IMG/VR virus record: IMGVR_UViG_3300029827_000042 | Coordinates: 1 to 39,805 of that record | DNA: 39,805 bases | DNA from: a virus | Direction: 5' to 3' (one strand) | In this document: piece by piece, positions 13,295-21,379 of the stretch | Layout of the letters: each line of letters starts with the position of its first letter | Numbering within the stretch: position 1 is the stretch's first letter | Position numbers and translations under genes: made by a program | The notes under the pieces: generated by a model | The model's database searches: none | Told to the model about the DNA's origin: nothing | The model's input: the letters and a program-made list of their open reading frames with translations, nothing else

Positions 13295-14236
13295 ATGGCA
13301 AGTGGAATTACATCAACAAGTCAAGTAGATCCTGAAGTAGATGTTTACTTTGACAATATCTTGTTGGATAGACACCAACCATACTACCCTTTTGGGTACT
13401 TTGCGCAAGAGCGTAGAATCCCTCAAAAGAACTCTAAGACAGCGATCTTTCGCCGTTTTGATAATTTATCTGATGCACTTACACCGCTTTCTGAGGGAGT
13501 CACTCCTGCTAGTGAGCAAGTAAGTAAATTTGACATTACAGCAGTGGTTAGCCAGTACGGAAAAGTTGTTCAATTAACAGACGACGTTATCGTTACAGTT
13601 TGTGATGAGACCTCGAACGAGGTCGCAGACATGCTTCAGCAAAATATGGCTAGTACATACGACAAGATCGTGCGTAACATGCTTGTAGCTTCTGCATCTC
13701 AAATTGACTGCTTAAATGGAGTTAATGGTAACGCTGTTACTGAACTTACTTCAACAGACATGGAACTTGCTATTGATTACTTAGAAGGTAACAACGGTAA
13801 GAAAATGAGTCCTAATATTGAAGGAGTTAACGCATTTGGAACAGCTCCCGTTTGGGCGGCTTACTGGATGATTATTCATACTGATCTACGTGCAGACGTA
13901 AAGCGGTTGTCTAACTTCCTTCCAACTGCTGATTACCCACGTCAACAGTCTGTACTCGAGTCTGAGTTCGGATCTATTGACGAAGTACGCGTTGTGAAGA
14001 CTTCAGAAGGCTATAAAGATACTAGCTCTCCTGCGATCTACTACAACCCACTACTTGCTGCTAATTCTTATGGAAGAATTTCTATCGACGATCAGTCTAT
14101 GGAAATGATTATAAAGCCGCTTGGAGAAGGTGAAGATGCCTTGAATCAAAGACAATCAATGGGTTGGAAGGGACGCCTCGGCGCCGTTTTACTCGATGAC
14201 GCATGGGCTGTAATCGTACGATCAACTAAAGCATAA
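13295..14236 (+). CDS. Major capsid protein, N4-gp56 family
   Basis: A 313-residue protein with the N4-gp56-type opening: LLDRHQPYYPFGYFAQERRI, then FRRFDNLSDALTPLSEGVTP and the segment GKVVQLTDDVIVT. The C-terminal part contains NSYGRISID and DALNQRQSMGWKG. It has an HK97-like fold in this family and builds the icosahedral shell. AGGAGC precedes the ATG. The position after the scaffold-like gene agrees. Confidence 0.9.
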   Translation: MASGITSTSQVDPEVDVYFDNILLDRHQPYYPFGYFAQERRIPQKNSKTAIFRRFDNLSDALTPLSEGVTPASEQVSKFDITAVVSQYGKVVQLTDDVIVTVCDETSNEVADMLQQNMASTYDKIVRNMLVASASQIDCLNGVNGNAVTELTSTDMELAIDYLEGNNGKKMSPNIEGVNAFGTAPVWAAYWMIIHTDLRADVKRLSNFLPTADYPRQQSVLESEFGSIDEVRVVKTSEGYKDTSSPAIYYNPLLAANSYGRISIDDQSMEMIIKPLGEGEDALNQRQSMGWKGRLGAVLLDDAWAVIVRSTKA

Positions 14237-14247
14237 GGAGAAATAAT

Positions 14248-14952
14248 ATGGCTGCTGAATTAGGCACAAGTGCAAATTTAAAAACTGGTATTCGCGAACT
14301 TAACTTCGCGACGAGTACTTACGCCGGTCACTTCATTTCAGCTGGAGGAGCTTATAATCTTCTTCTTCCTTTTGAAGCGGATAAGCTCGAAATCTGGAAC
14401 TACACAAAGTTCGGAACTAACTCTCAGACACTCGCATCAGTATGGTTTAGAGATATGCCAGATGGTGATGCTCTGCTTGTTACTCGCGGAACTACTACCT
14501 TAAGTTCAACATTAGAGGCTACAAACGGTATTACAGTATTGAATACCGATGCGGGCTTTGCTGATGAGCATGTAACTATTACTGGCGTTTCAACAGCAAC
14601 ACCGGGAGTTGTCACTGCGGCTGCTCACGGGTTGTCTAATGGAGATCGCTGTTATATCACAAAACTTACAGGAAACATGGGTCTTGAACTGAATAACAAA
14701 CAATTTGTTGCTCAGAACGTGACTACTAACACTTTCGAGCTTTATGACATCTACGGTAATGCTGTAACAGTGGCTGCAACTTATGCAGCTGGTGGACAGG
14801 TTAACAAGATGGTTGCAAGCGCTGGAATTGTGAACTCACCTGCTGTTTACAACTTAACTATTGGAACTGCTTCAATCGGTAATGACAGCGATGTCATGTA
14901 CTTTGTTGCAAGTAAGTTTAATAGCTACTACAACTTAGGCGATATTGCATAA
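14248..14952 (+). CDS. Head decoration-like protein with FCCH-type module
   Basis: A 234-residue beta-rich protein directly after the major capsid gene and before a terminator, a usual place for abundant head decoration proteins. The central part (about residues 115-190) is an FCCH-like module, VTAAAHGLSNGDRCYI and NKQFVAQNVTTNTFELYDI. Part of its DNA is identical to the module gene at 7749. The role as decoration protein is inferred from position. AAGGAGA precedes the ATG. Confidence 0.6.
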   Translation: MAAELGTSANLKTGIRELNFATSTYAGHFISAGGAYNLLLPFEADKLEIWNYTKFGTNSQTLASVWFRDMPDGDALLVTRGTTTLSSTLEATNGITVLNTDAGFADEHVTITGVSTATPGVVTAAAHGLSNGDRCYITKLTGNMGLELNNKQFVAQNVTTNTFELYDIYGNAVTVAATYAAGGQVNKMVASAGIVNSPAVYNLTIGTASIGNDSDVMYFVASKFNSYYNLGDIA

Positions 14953-14957
14953 ATTTG

Positions 14958-14981
14958 AGTGGGGCTTTGGCCCCACTTTTT
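14958..14981 (+). terminator. Rho-independent terminator after the capsid genes
   Basis: AGTGGGGC (14958-14965) pairs perfectly with GCCCCACT (14970-14977) across a TTTG loop, followed by a T-run to 14981. It would set high expression of the head genes apart from the downstream tail genes, with read-through expected since no strong promoter is visible just after it. Confidence 0.88.
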
Positions 14982-14996
14982 ACAAGGAATTAAAAA

Positions 14997-15257
14997 ATGG
15001 TCAGATCAAAAAGTAAGATTCAGGGAACTGAAAAATACAAAGCAAAAGAAGAAAAGTATAAGCAAAAAACAGAGAAAAATTATAAAAAGGCTGGCAAATT
15101 TGTAGATAAAACTGAATCAATGCTTAAAGCTGAAACTGCTAAAAATAAGCTTTCTAAGGCTAAAAATATAGCTAAGGCATCTAAAGAGCAATATAAAACA
15201 ATTAAATCAGATATTAAATCGCGTAAAAATTCATCTAAAAAATCTGTAAAGAAATAG
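14997..15257 (+). CDS. Small Lys-rich protein
   Basis: An 86-residue protein with about a third Lys, organised as helical repeats (KAKEEKYKQKTEKNYKKAGK). It could bind DNA or be packaged, but low complexity prevents family assignment. TACAAGGAATT precedes the ATG, just after the terminator. Confidence 0.55.
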   Translation: MVRSKSKIQGTEKYKAKEEKYKQKTEKNYKKAGKFVDKTESMLKAETAKNKLSKAKNIAKASKEQYKTIKSDIKSRKNSSKKSVKK

Positions 15258-15265
15258 GAGTTAAA

Positions 15266-15694
15266 ATGAAGAAACGAAGTGAAGCACCGACATTGTTAGA
15301 AGATTTCGATCCTGAAACATTCGAAATTAAGACGCTTGATGACTTTAAGATTTGGAACAAATGGGCTAGAAAAAACGGCCATCCGATCAAAGTTCCTACG
15401 GAAGATTACTACAAAAAAGTAAAAGTGAAATTCCAACGCTTCGATCAGCCTGAGAATACTCTCAAGGCGCGCGTCAGAAACAAAGACATCGATTGGACTG
15501 GGCAATTGATTCCAGGAAAAACATATGATCTATGTATTCCTGTGGTCAAATTCCTTAACGGATTAGCGGAGCCTGACTTTAAAGAGGTAAAATCTTTTGA
15601 GAATGGTGAAACAATTGTAGAAACAAAGCAAGTCGGAGAGAAGTCTCGATTCTCATGCCAAGTTATAGATTTTGGAGATGAAGATGCCGCTTAA
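15266..15694 (+). CDS. Hypothetical virion-region protein
   Basis: A 142-residue soluble protein with an acidic N-terminus and a beta-rich second half ([30 protein letters not shown]). AGGAG precedes the ATG. Found between head and tail genes; the function is unknown. Confidence 0.6.
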   Translation: MKKRSEAPTLLEDFDPETFEIKTLDDFKIWNKWARKNGHPIKVPTEDYYKKVKVKFQRFDQPENTLKARVRNKDIDWTGQLIPGKTYDLCIPVVKFLNGLAEPDFKEVKSFENGETIVETKQVGEKSRFSCQVIDFGDEDAA

Positions 15695-15821
15695 AAAAGG
15701 TAAAAGCAAAAAGGTTATTAGTTCAAATATTAAAACTGAAATGAAAGCTGGAAAGCCACAGAAACAGGCGATTGCAATAGCAATGAGTAAAGCTGGTAAA
15801 TCTAAAAAAAAGGCTAAGTAA
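15684..15821 (+). CDS. Small basic protein, DUF6496-like
   Basis: A 45-residue protein [20 protein letters not shown] then [20 protein letters not shown] and a Lys tail. This pattern is a familiar tiny phage protein family (DUF6496-like). It overlaps the previous gene by 11 bases and shares one base with the next start, so translation is probably coupled. Function unknown. Confidence 0.7.
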   Translation: MPLKKGKSKKVISSNIKTEMKAGKPQKQAIAIAMSKAGKSKKKAK

Positions 15822-16486
15822 TGGCAAACCCAAAATTAGGCTTAGAAATTATAACTATTATGCGCAATGTCACAGGTCGTGTGGACGCCTCAGACAATTT
15901 GTTTTCCGACAATGTGATGCTCGGTCGTATCAATGATTTTCTTGGCTTAATTATGCCACAAGATGTTCGTCTATATGAGAACAAAACATGGTATGAGTTT
16001 TCTATTGAAGTGGACAATGATGACACTACTCTTTTTGAAGATACTTACAATATTGACTTAGATGTTCTAGGCTATTCAACACTTGGAGCGGTGGCGTATT
16101 GTTCAGGTTTCGACTTACAATGGTTTCAATCTCCGGACCTTTTCTATGCGAAATGGCCGGAGACTCAGACCTACACTCCACAGAGACCTGTTGATGTATT
16201 GTATTACAATAATCAGCTCATCTTCCGCGCTCGACCAGATCAAGCATACAGTATCAAGCTCGAAGCGTATTCCATTGAACCAAAACTGGCAAATGCAGGA
16301 ACAGCTATTGAGAACCCATACTTCTGGAGATATGTGGCATACGGGGCTTCTCTGGATCTCTTCAGCGACTATGGCGAAATGGATGAGTATGCAAAATATT
16401 ATCCTGCATTTATGCGTTATAAAGGTCTTGTAAATCTCAGGACAAACCAACAATTAATGTCGCAACGTTCGACACCAACTTTTTGA
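15821..16486 (+). CDS. Head-to-tail adaptor-like protein
   Basis: A 221-residue protein beginning [20 protein letters not shown], with Tyr/Trp-rich beta segments (YENKTWYEFSIEV, DVLYYNNQLIFRA). Size and position between capsid and tail hub match podoviral adaptor proteins that extend the portal. The assignment rests on synteny and general look, not on a decisive motif. It begins on the last base of the upstream stop codon. Confidence 0.55.
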   Translation: MANPKLGLEIITIMRNVTGRVDASDNLFSDNVMLGRINDFLGLIMPQDVRLYENKTWYEFSIEVDNDDTTLFEDTYNIDLDVLGYSTLGAVAYCSGFDLQWFQSPDLFYAKWPETQTYTPQRPVDVLYYNNQLIFRARPDQAYSIKLEAYSIEPKLANAGTAIENPYFWRYVAYGASLDLFSDYGEMDEYAKYYPAFMRYKGLVNLRTNQQLMSQRSTPTF

Positions 16487-16492
16487 GGAACT

Positions 16493-17167
16493 ATGGCTAT
16501 ATGGGATGCTGATCAACCATTAAGTACAGATTCACCTGGAATATTTCCTAGCAAATGTCAAGCTAACTGGGATGTACTTTTCGACAACTTAGGAGCAGAT
16601 CACTTGTTCCGAACAACGACTGGTGTTACCGATCAAGGGTATCACAAGATCATTCATTGGGTAAATCAATCAGATCCCACATATATCAATGGAACTGGGA
16701 TGACATATGCTAAAGATCAGGTGATAACATTAGATTCTGTTGACCAAACGGCTCCACAACTCTTCCATAGAACTTCTGATGGAACGACGACAAGAGAGAA
16801 TCCTATCACATGTGTTCCGATCAGAGCATTCGTAAACTTTGATGGAACGGTAGGATTAAAAGGTTCGGGGGATACTCAAACAATACGTAGTTCTTTCAAT
16901 GTTGATTCCGTAAAAAGGATTGGAACAAGGAGTGGAAATTATGAGATCACATTTACTCCTGGAACAATTCCATCGGCTGCTTATGCTGTTTTAGGTACAG
17001 CACAAAGGAGTGGGGTAACATCAAACGGAAAAGCCTGCTATATTGCTATTAATGACGTGGCTTATACAACTGCTGTAACGACATCAGTCTTACAAATCAC
17101 GTGTAGTTCAGATGGGACAAACTCCCATGATGTGTTTATGGGCAACGTAATTATAGTCGGAGGATAA
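16493..17167 (+). CDS. Virion/tail protein with C-terminal beta domain
   Basis: A 224-residue protein. The N-terminal half contains FDNLGADHLFRTTTGVTDQG. The C-terminal half has FVNFDGTVGLKGSGDT and IRSSFNVDSVKRIGTRSGNY, a beta-rich pattern recurrent in phage tail-fibre and structural proteins. Its stop codon overlaps the next start. It is probably part of the tail assembly. Confidence 0.55.
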   Translation: MAIWDADQPLSTDSPGIFPSKCQANWDVLFDNLGADHLFRTTTGVTDQGYHKIIHWVNQSDPTYINGTGMTYAKDQVITLDSVDQTAPQLFHRTSDGTTTRENPITCVPIRAFVNFDGTVGLKGSGDTQTIRSSFNVDSVKRIGTRSGNYEITFTPGTIPSAAYAVLGTAQRSGVTSNGKACYIAINDVAYTTAVTTSVLQITCSSDGTNSHDVFMGNVIIVGG

Positions 17168-19626
17168 TGGGTTATACAGGGCATTTAATCGCTTCATTCA
17201 AGACTGGCCTAGAGACTGATGTTGCTCCCTGGTTACTCCCTGACGAGGCTCAAGAATCTCTGGTTGATGGATACGTGCAACATGGGGTTATTAATAAGCG
17301 CGATGGATATAACTACTTTGCCAACGGTACACGAGGTGATGCTCCTTATTGCGAAAGTCGTATTGTTAAGGCTATAACTGGCGTTTCAATGACGGGTGCT
17401 ATTGATAGCGCGAATACAGTATTTACAACAACAGCTACTAGTCTTCCTATTCGAAGAGGTAGCTTTGTGGTCACTGGAGATACGCCTGCTCAAACTGCTA
17501 CTGATGATGGAGTCGGAGGATTTACCGGAAATGTTTCTGCCGGCTCAATCAATTATCAAACAGGTGTCGTTTCAGTTACATTTAATATAGCTCCGACTGG
17601 GGGAACGATCACAGCAACGTATGATTATCATCCTGGTCTTCCGGTTATGATGATTGCTCAATTTGTTACTGCTACGAATACACGCGAATCGATCGTTGCC
17701 GATCAAGATAATCTTAATAGATATAATTCAATCACTAATCGATACGACGATATCACTAATGCCACATATACTGGCGGTAAGAGCGATTTTTTTTCTTGGG
17801 TGCAATATCCTGATCTGGATGATTCTGGTCGGCTTCTCTTTGTAAATAATGTGGATCCGATTCAGAGTTATGACGGAACGAATGTCGAGAAATTCTACGC
17901 TGTCTTTGATTGTACTGAAGTGACGGATGAAGCTTATGGTACAGGTGATGGAACAGCCACTTATGCCAATACTCTCACAAACTTTCCTGTGACTGCTGGA
18001 ACCGTTGTAATTACTGCTGATAAAGCCGGTACTGGAGGGGGCACAAAAACTATGACTGATAATGGGCTTGGCGCATTTACAGCTACTAGTGATGGGACCG
18101 GGACTATAAACTATGTCACTGGAGCTGTGTCTGTTACATTTAACGCTACGGTTCCAAATCCTGATCCAATTGTAGCCGATTATTGCTATAACACTGGAGA
18201 GGTTACGACTTGTCTTCTGATGTTCAATTATAAAGATCGTTTAATCCTTCTGAGGACGACTGAAACCGGAGGCACTATACATCCACGTCGTATACGCATA
18301 TCGGGCATTGGGCAGTCTGGAAATGACTTTAGAGTCACTGCTACCGGTGCAGGTGTCATTGACATACCTGATCAGGACTGGATCATGGGAGCTGCTTACA
18401 ATCGTGATGACCTTATGATCTTCACTGAGAGGGCTACGTGGATTTTGAAATATACAGGTAATGATGTTGTTCCTTTTACTCTGGAGAAGATTGATGGAAG
18501 CCGTGGATGTCGCGCTCCTTTTTCACCAATCTCTTATTTAAATCTTACGAAAGCATATAGCCCTTATGGATTCATTGTAACGGATGGATACCAAGTCAAA
18601 AGATATGATGAGCCGATTCCAAACTATTGTTTTGAAGAAGTCAACCCGAAGGAGTTTGACCTGTGTTTTTCTGGAGCTGTTGATGACGATCAAAATCATT
18701 ATCTTATCCATCCATCTACAGACGCAGAAACAAGCGATACGATCCTTGTGAACAACTATGATGAAAACAACTTCTCAAATTACAAAATCCCTCTTAGTTG
18801 TATGGGAAATTATCTCGAATCTTTTGATATTGACTGGGATTACTTAGCTACAAATGTTTCTTCATGGAAAGTTTTTGCAAGCTATTATGCTACATGGAAT
18901 GATCTGTCCTATAGCAAGGATATGCCTATCACCCTGGGAGGTGGCCATAAAGGTGAAATCTGGCGCTTAAACATAAATGACAAAGAAGATAATCCTTGCA
19001 GAGTCTATGGAGTCACTGAGATTTCTACTGGTCCAACATTAGTCGAAATAACTTCAGATTGGAATAACTACGCTTTAGGAGATATTATCTATTTCGCAGG
19101 ACTCGGTGGATCTATTGAGCTAAATAATAAACAGGGACAGATCACAGCTATAACTGACAATCAAACCTTCCGTATTTCAATGGATAGCACAGTTCCCAGT
19201 ATTACAGCCTACACTTCAGGTGGCGTAGTTTCGAGAACTGTACCGTTTGAGTTTGTAACTAAGAACTTCAATCCCTACACGGCTGAAGGTCTTAAAGTAA
19301 GATGTGGATGGGTTTACTTCTATATGGATGTAAGTGAGACTCTCTTAACGGATAAAGACGGAAATGTAGTGCCCGCGAAAATTGAGATTGAGGTTTTTTC
19401 TAATGATTCCAATGAGCCAACACAAGTTCTCAATGTGACAATGCCTATTTATACGGGAAACTTTTCAGATTATGATGGACGTATCTCAAATAAGAGATGG
19501 TTCAAGATGTATATTAATCAAACATCTCGGTTTATCCAATTCAAAGTTAAAAACCAGCAAGCCGGCAGCACGGTTCGCATTCATGCCATTCAGCCTGGAT
19601 TCGTTCCGGCAGGGAGGAGAATATGA
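17167..19626 (+). CDS. Large tail hub protein (P22 gp10-like)
   Basis: An 819-residue protein opening with FKTGLETDVAPWLLPDEAQE and VINKRDGYNYF, the layout of podoviral tail hub/stabilisation proteins (P22 gp10, T7 gp12-like). Two related inserts of about 80 residues occur: SGSFVV-like about 90-160 (TGVVSVTFNIAP) and about 250-340 (TGAVSVTFNATV). An FCCH-like module lies near 615-690 (IELNNKQGQITAI). It would close the head-to-tail channel and hold fibres. Confidence 0.7.
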   Translation: MGYTGHLIASFKTGLETDVAPWLLPDEAQESLVDGYVQHGVINKRDGYNYFANGTRGDAPYCESRIVKAITGVSMTGAIDSANTVFTTTATSLPIRRGSFVVTGDTPAQTATDDGVGGFTGNVSAGSINYQTGVVSVTFNIAPTGGTITATYDYHPGLPVMMIAQFVTATNTRESIVADQDNLNRYNSITNRYDDITNATYTGGKSDFFSWVQYPDLDDSGRLLFVNNVDPIQSYDGTNVEKFYAVFDCTEVTDEAYGTGDGTATYANTLTNFPVTAGTVVITADKAGTGGGTKTMTDNGLGAFTATSDGTGTINYVTGAVSVTFNATVPNPDPIVADYCYNTGEVTTCLLMFNYKDRLILLRTTETGGTIHPRRIRISGIGQSGNDFRVTATGAGVIDIPDQDWIMGAAYNRDDLMIFTERATWILKYTGNDVVPFTLEKIDGSRGCRAPFSPISYLNLTKAYSPYGFIVTDGYQVKRYDEPIPNYCFEEVNPKEFDLCFSGAVDDDQNHYLIHPSTDAETSDTILVNNYDENNFSNYKIPLSCMGNYLESFDIDWDYLATNVSSWKVFASYYATWNDLSYSKDMPITLGGGHKGEIWRLNINDKEDNPCRVYGVTEISTGPTLVEITSDWNNYALGDIIYFAGLGGSIELNNKQGQITAITDNQTFRISMDSTVPSITAYTSGGVVSRTVPFEFVTKNFNPYTAEGLKVRCGWVYFYMDVSETLLTDKDGNVVPAKIEIEVFSNDSNEPTQVLNVTMPIYTGNFSDYDGRISNKRWFKMYINQTSRFIQFKVKNQQAGSTVRIHAIQPGFVPAGRRI

Positions 19627-19898
19627 GTAAACTTAATACCAGATTTAACTTTGGGAGTGAACTTGCAGATGAGGACCCTAGATTACACAGACAGTTAAAC
19701 GATATATATACGAACATTGCAAATTCTGTTAACGTGAAATCAAATAAAAATGTTACACCGGATACGGATCCTCCGGCTGACGATCCTATTAACGCCAACT
19801 ATGATTTAGGCGATGTTTGGGTAAGATCGGACAATGATACGGCGTGGATTATGACGAGTAGAACGTCAGCTAACGTGGTAAACTGGAAATCAATATAG
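19623..19898 (+). CDS. Small tail-associated protein
   Basis: A 91-residue protein starting MSKLNTRFNFGSELADEDPR, with a short helix followed by a beta module LGDVWVRSDNDTAWIMTS and VNWKSI. Similar modules occur in the fibre genes at 23686 and 26929. The ATGA overlap with the hub gene suggests coupled production and a role at the hub-fibre junction. Confidence 0.6.
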   Translation: MSKLNTRFNFGSELADEDPRLHRQLNDIYTNIANSVNVKSNKNVTPDTDPPADDPINANYDLGDVWVRSDNDTAWIMTSRTSANVVNWKSI

Positions 19899-19907
19899 GA
19901 GAAAATA

Positions 19908-20444
19908 ATGGCTTATAAAACAAATGCACAAGGCGAAGAGTATGGGTATGGAAATACTTTAAGCATGCTCGAACCGAATAAATTAAGCTCATTAAATCCA
20001 GAGCAAGAAAATCTTTTCAAAATGTTCGCATCGGCACTTCAAGGTGGGGGTGGTCCTTTAGCAGATATATTTAATTTCAATCCTGAGCAAACTAGAGAAG
20101 ACTTTAATCAACAATACGCTCAGCCGGCTTATCAACAATTTCAAGAAGAAGTTATCCCAGGCATCACAGGTCAGTTCAGGGGTCAGAATTTACAGAACTC
20201 ATCATATCTCGGAGGAGGTCTTGCTAAAGCAGGATCAGATGTTCAAAGTGGTCTAAATGCACAGTTATCGCAAATGCTCTCACAGGCTCGTGAAGGAGCT
20301 ATGGGACGTAAACAGTCAGGCCTACAGAACTTGTTAGGGCAGCAGACTTTTGCTTATACAGAATCACCTTGGCTATCTCTATTGAATGCAGGAGCTGGAA
20401 TTGCCGGAAAAGCCGCTGGTGCTCACTTTAGTAAACCAGGTTAA
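19908..20444 (+). CDS. Internal virion (ejection-type) protein
   Basis: A 178-residue Gln/Ala/Gly-rich helical protein (PEQTREDFNQQYAQPAYQQF; GLAKAGSDVQSGLNAQLSQM). This composition and a place after the hub gene are typical of podoviral internal proteins released with the DNA. It ends with a small hydrophobic Ala/Gly segment (LLNAGAGIAGKAAGAH). Family not identified. Confidence 0.55.
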   Translation: MAYKTNAQGEEYGYGNTLSMLEPNKLSSLNPEQENLFKMFASALQGGGGPLADIFNFNPEQTREDFNQQYAQPAYQQFQEEVIPGITGQFRGQNLQNSSYLGGGLAKAGSDVQSGLNAQLSQMLSQAREGAMGRKQSGLQNLLGQQTFAYTESPWLSLLNAGAGIAGKAAGAHFSKPG

Positions 20445-20458
20445 AAAAAGGATTTAAT

Positions 20459-21379
20459 ATGCCACAAGTACAATTTTTAGACATTCCAAACATCGGAACA
20501 GCTGTTGGAAAGTTTGGGAATGCTTTTATGGAGGAGACTCTCGCTAACTCTAAAAAGAATCAAGAAGAGGATGCGCTTCAGGCGATGCTTGCTGATGCAA
20601 AGGAGAGAATCGCTGCTGGTGAAAGTCCAGATGCTGTTGCGGCTACAATTCTTGGAACAAAAAATGTTCCTTTCGAGAGAAGGTTAAGCACTGCTGATAT
20701 GTTTTCGAAATCTGCCGAGAGAGCTGAGAATAAAAGAATCGCAAATGAGAAACTTGCTAGAGAAGAAGAAAATAGAAAAATAGCAAATAAACGTGCCGAC
20801 GAAGCCGCAAAACTATCAAGACAAAAGTATGGTTTAGATCTTAAAAAATTAGATCGTAAAGAGCAAGATGCCTACGCTAAGGAAACAGATCCATTAAAAA
20901 TTTCCCTTGGAACACTTGAAGAAATGGAAAATCTTGTAAAAAAAGGTAATATTGGTAGGGGTTCCACTGCTTTGGCTTTGAACCCTTTTGCAACAGAAAC
21001 TCAAAGTGATATCGGCGCTTACGAGATCGCAGCTAAATCTTTGATCACTATGGTTTCAACTATGAATATTCGTAATCAAAAAGAGTTTGAAGCTATGGCT
21101 GGGAAACTTACTGATCCGAACTTGCCTAATGCTGAGAAAAGGGGACTTCTTGAGAAATTAAAAAGCAGAGTAACTCGTGAATTAAACCTAAAAAATCAAA
21201 GATATAAAGATAGAATCGATGGAGGTGGAGAATCGAAATCTCAATCTCAAGAATATGAAAAAATCCGATTCAATCCTAGTGATGAAGCACATAAACAGAG
21301 AGCCTTGGAAATTCTTCAATTGGTTAATGGAGATCGAAAAAGAGCTAATGAAATTATGGCTGAGGAATTCACTCAATGA
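20459..21379 (+). CDS. Internal virion (ejection-type) protein
   Basis: A 306-residue helical, charged protein with a long coiled-coil section around residues 78-125 (NEKLAREEENRKIANKRADE). It lies between two other putative ejection proteins; P22-like phages also carry three. No enzymatic domain is visible. The stop codon overlaps the start of the next gene. Confidence 0.55.
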   Translation: MPQVQFLDIPNIGTAVGKFGNAFMEETLANSKKNQEEDALQAMLADAKERIAAGESPDAVAATILGTKNVPFERRLSTADMFSKSAERAENKRIANEKLAREEENRKIANKRADEAAKLSRQKYGLDLKKLDRKEQDAYAKETDPLKISLGTLEEMENLVKKGNIGRGSTALALNPFATETQSDIGAYEIAAKSLITMVSTMNIRNQKEFEAMAGKLTDPNLPNAEKRGLLEKLKSRVTRELNLKNQRYKDRIDGGGESKSQSQEYEKIRFNPSDEAHKQRALEILQLVNGDRKRANEIMAEEFTQ

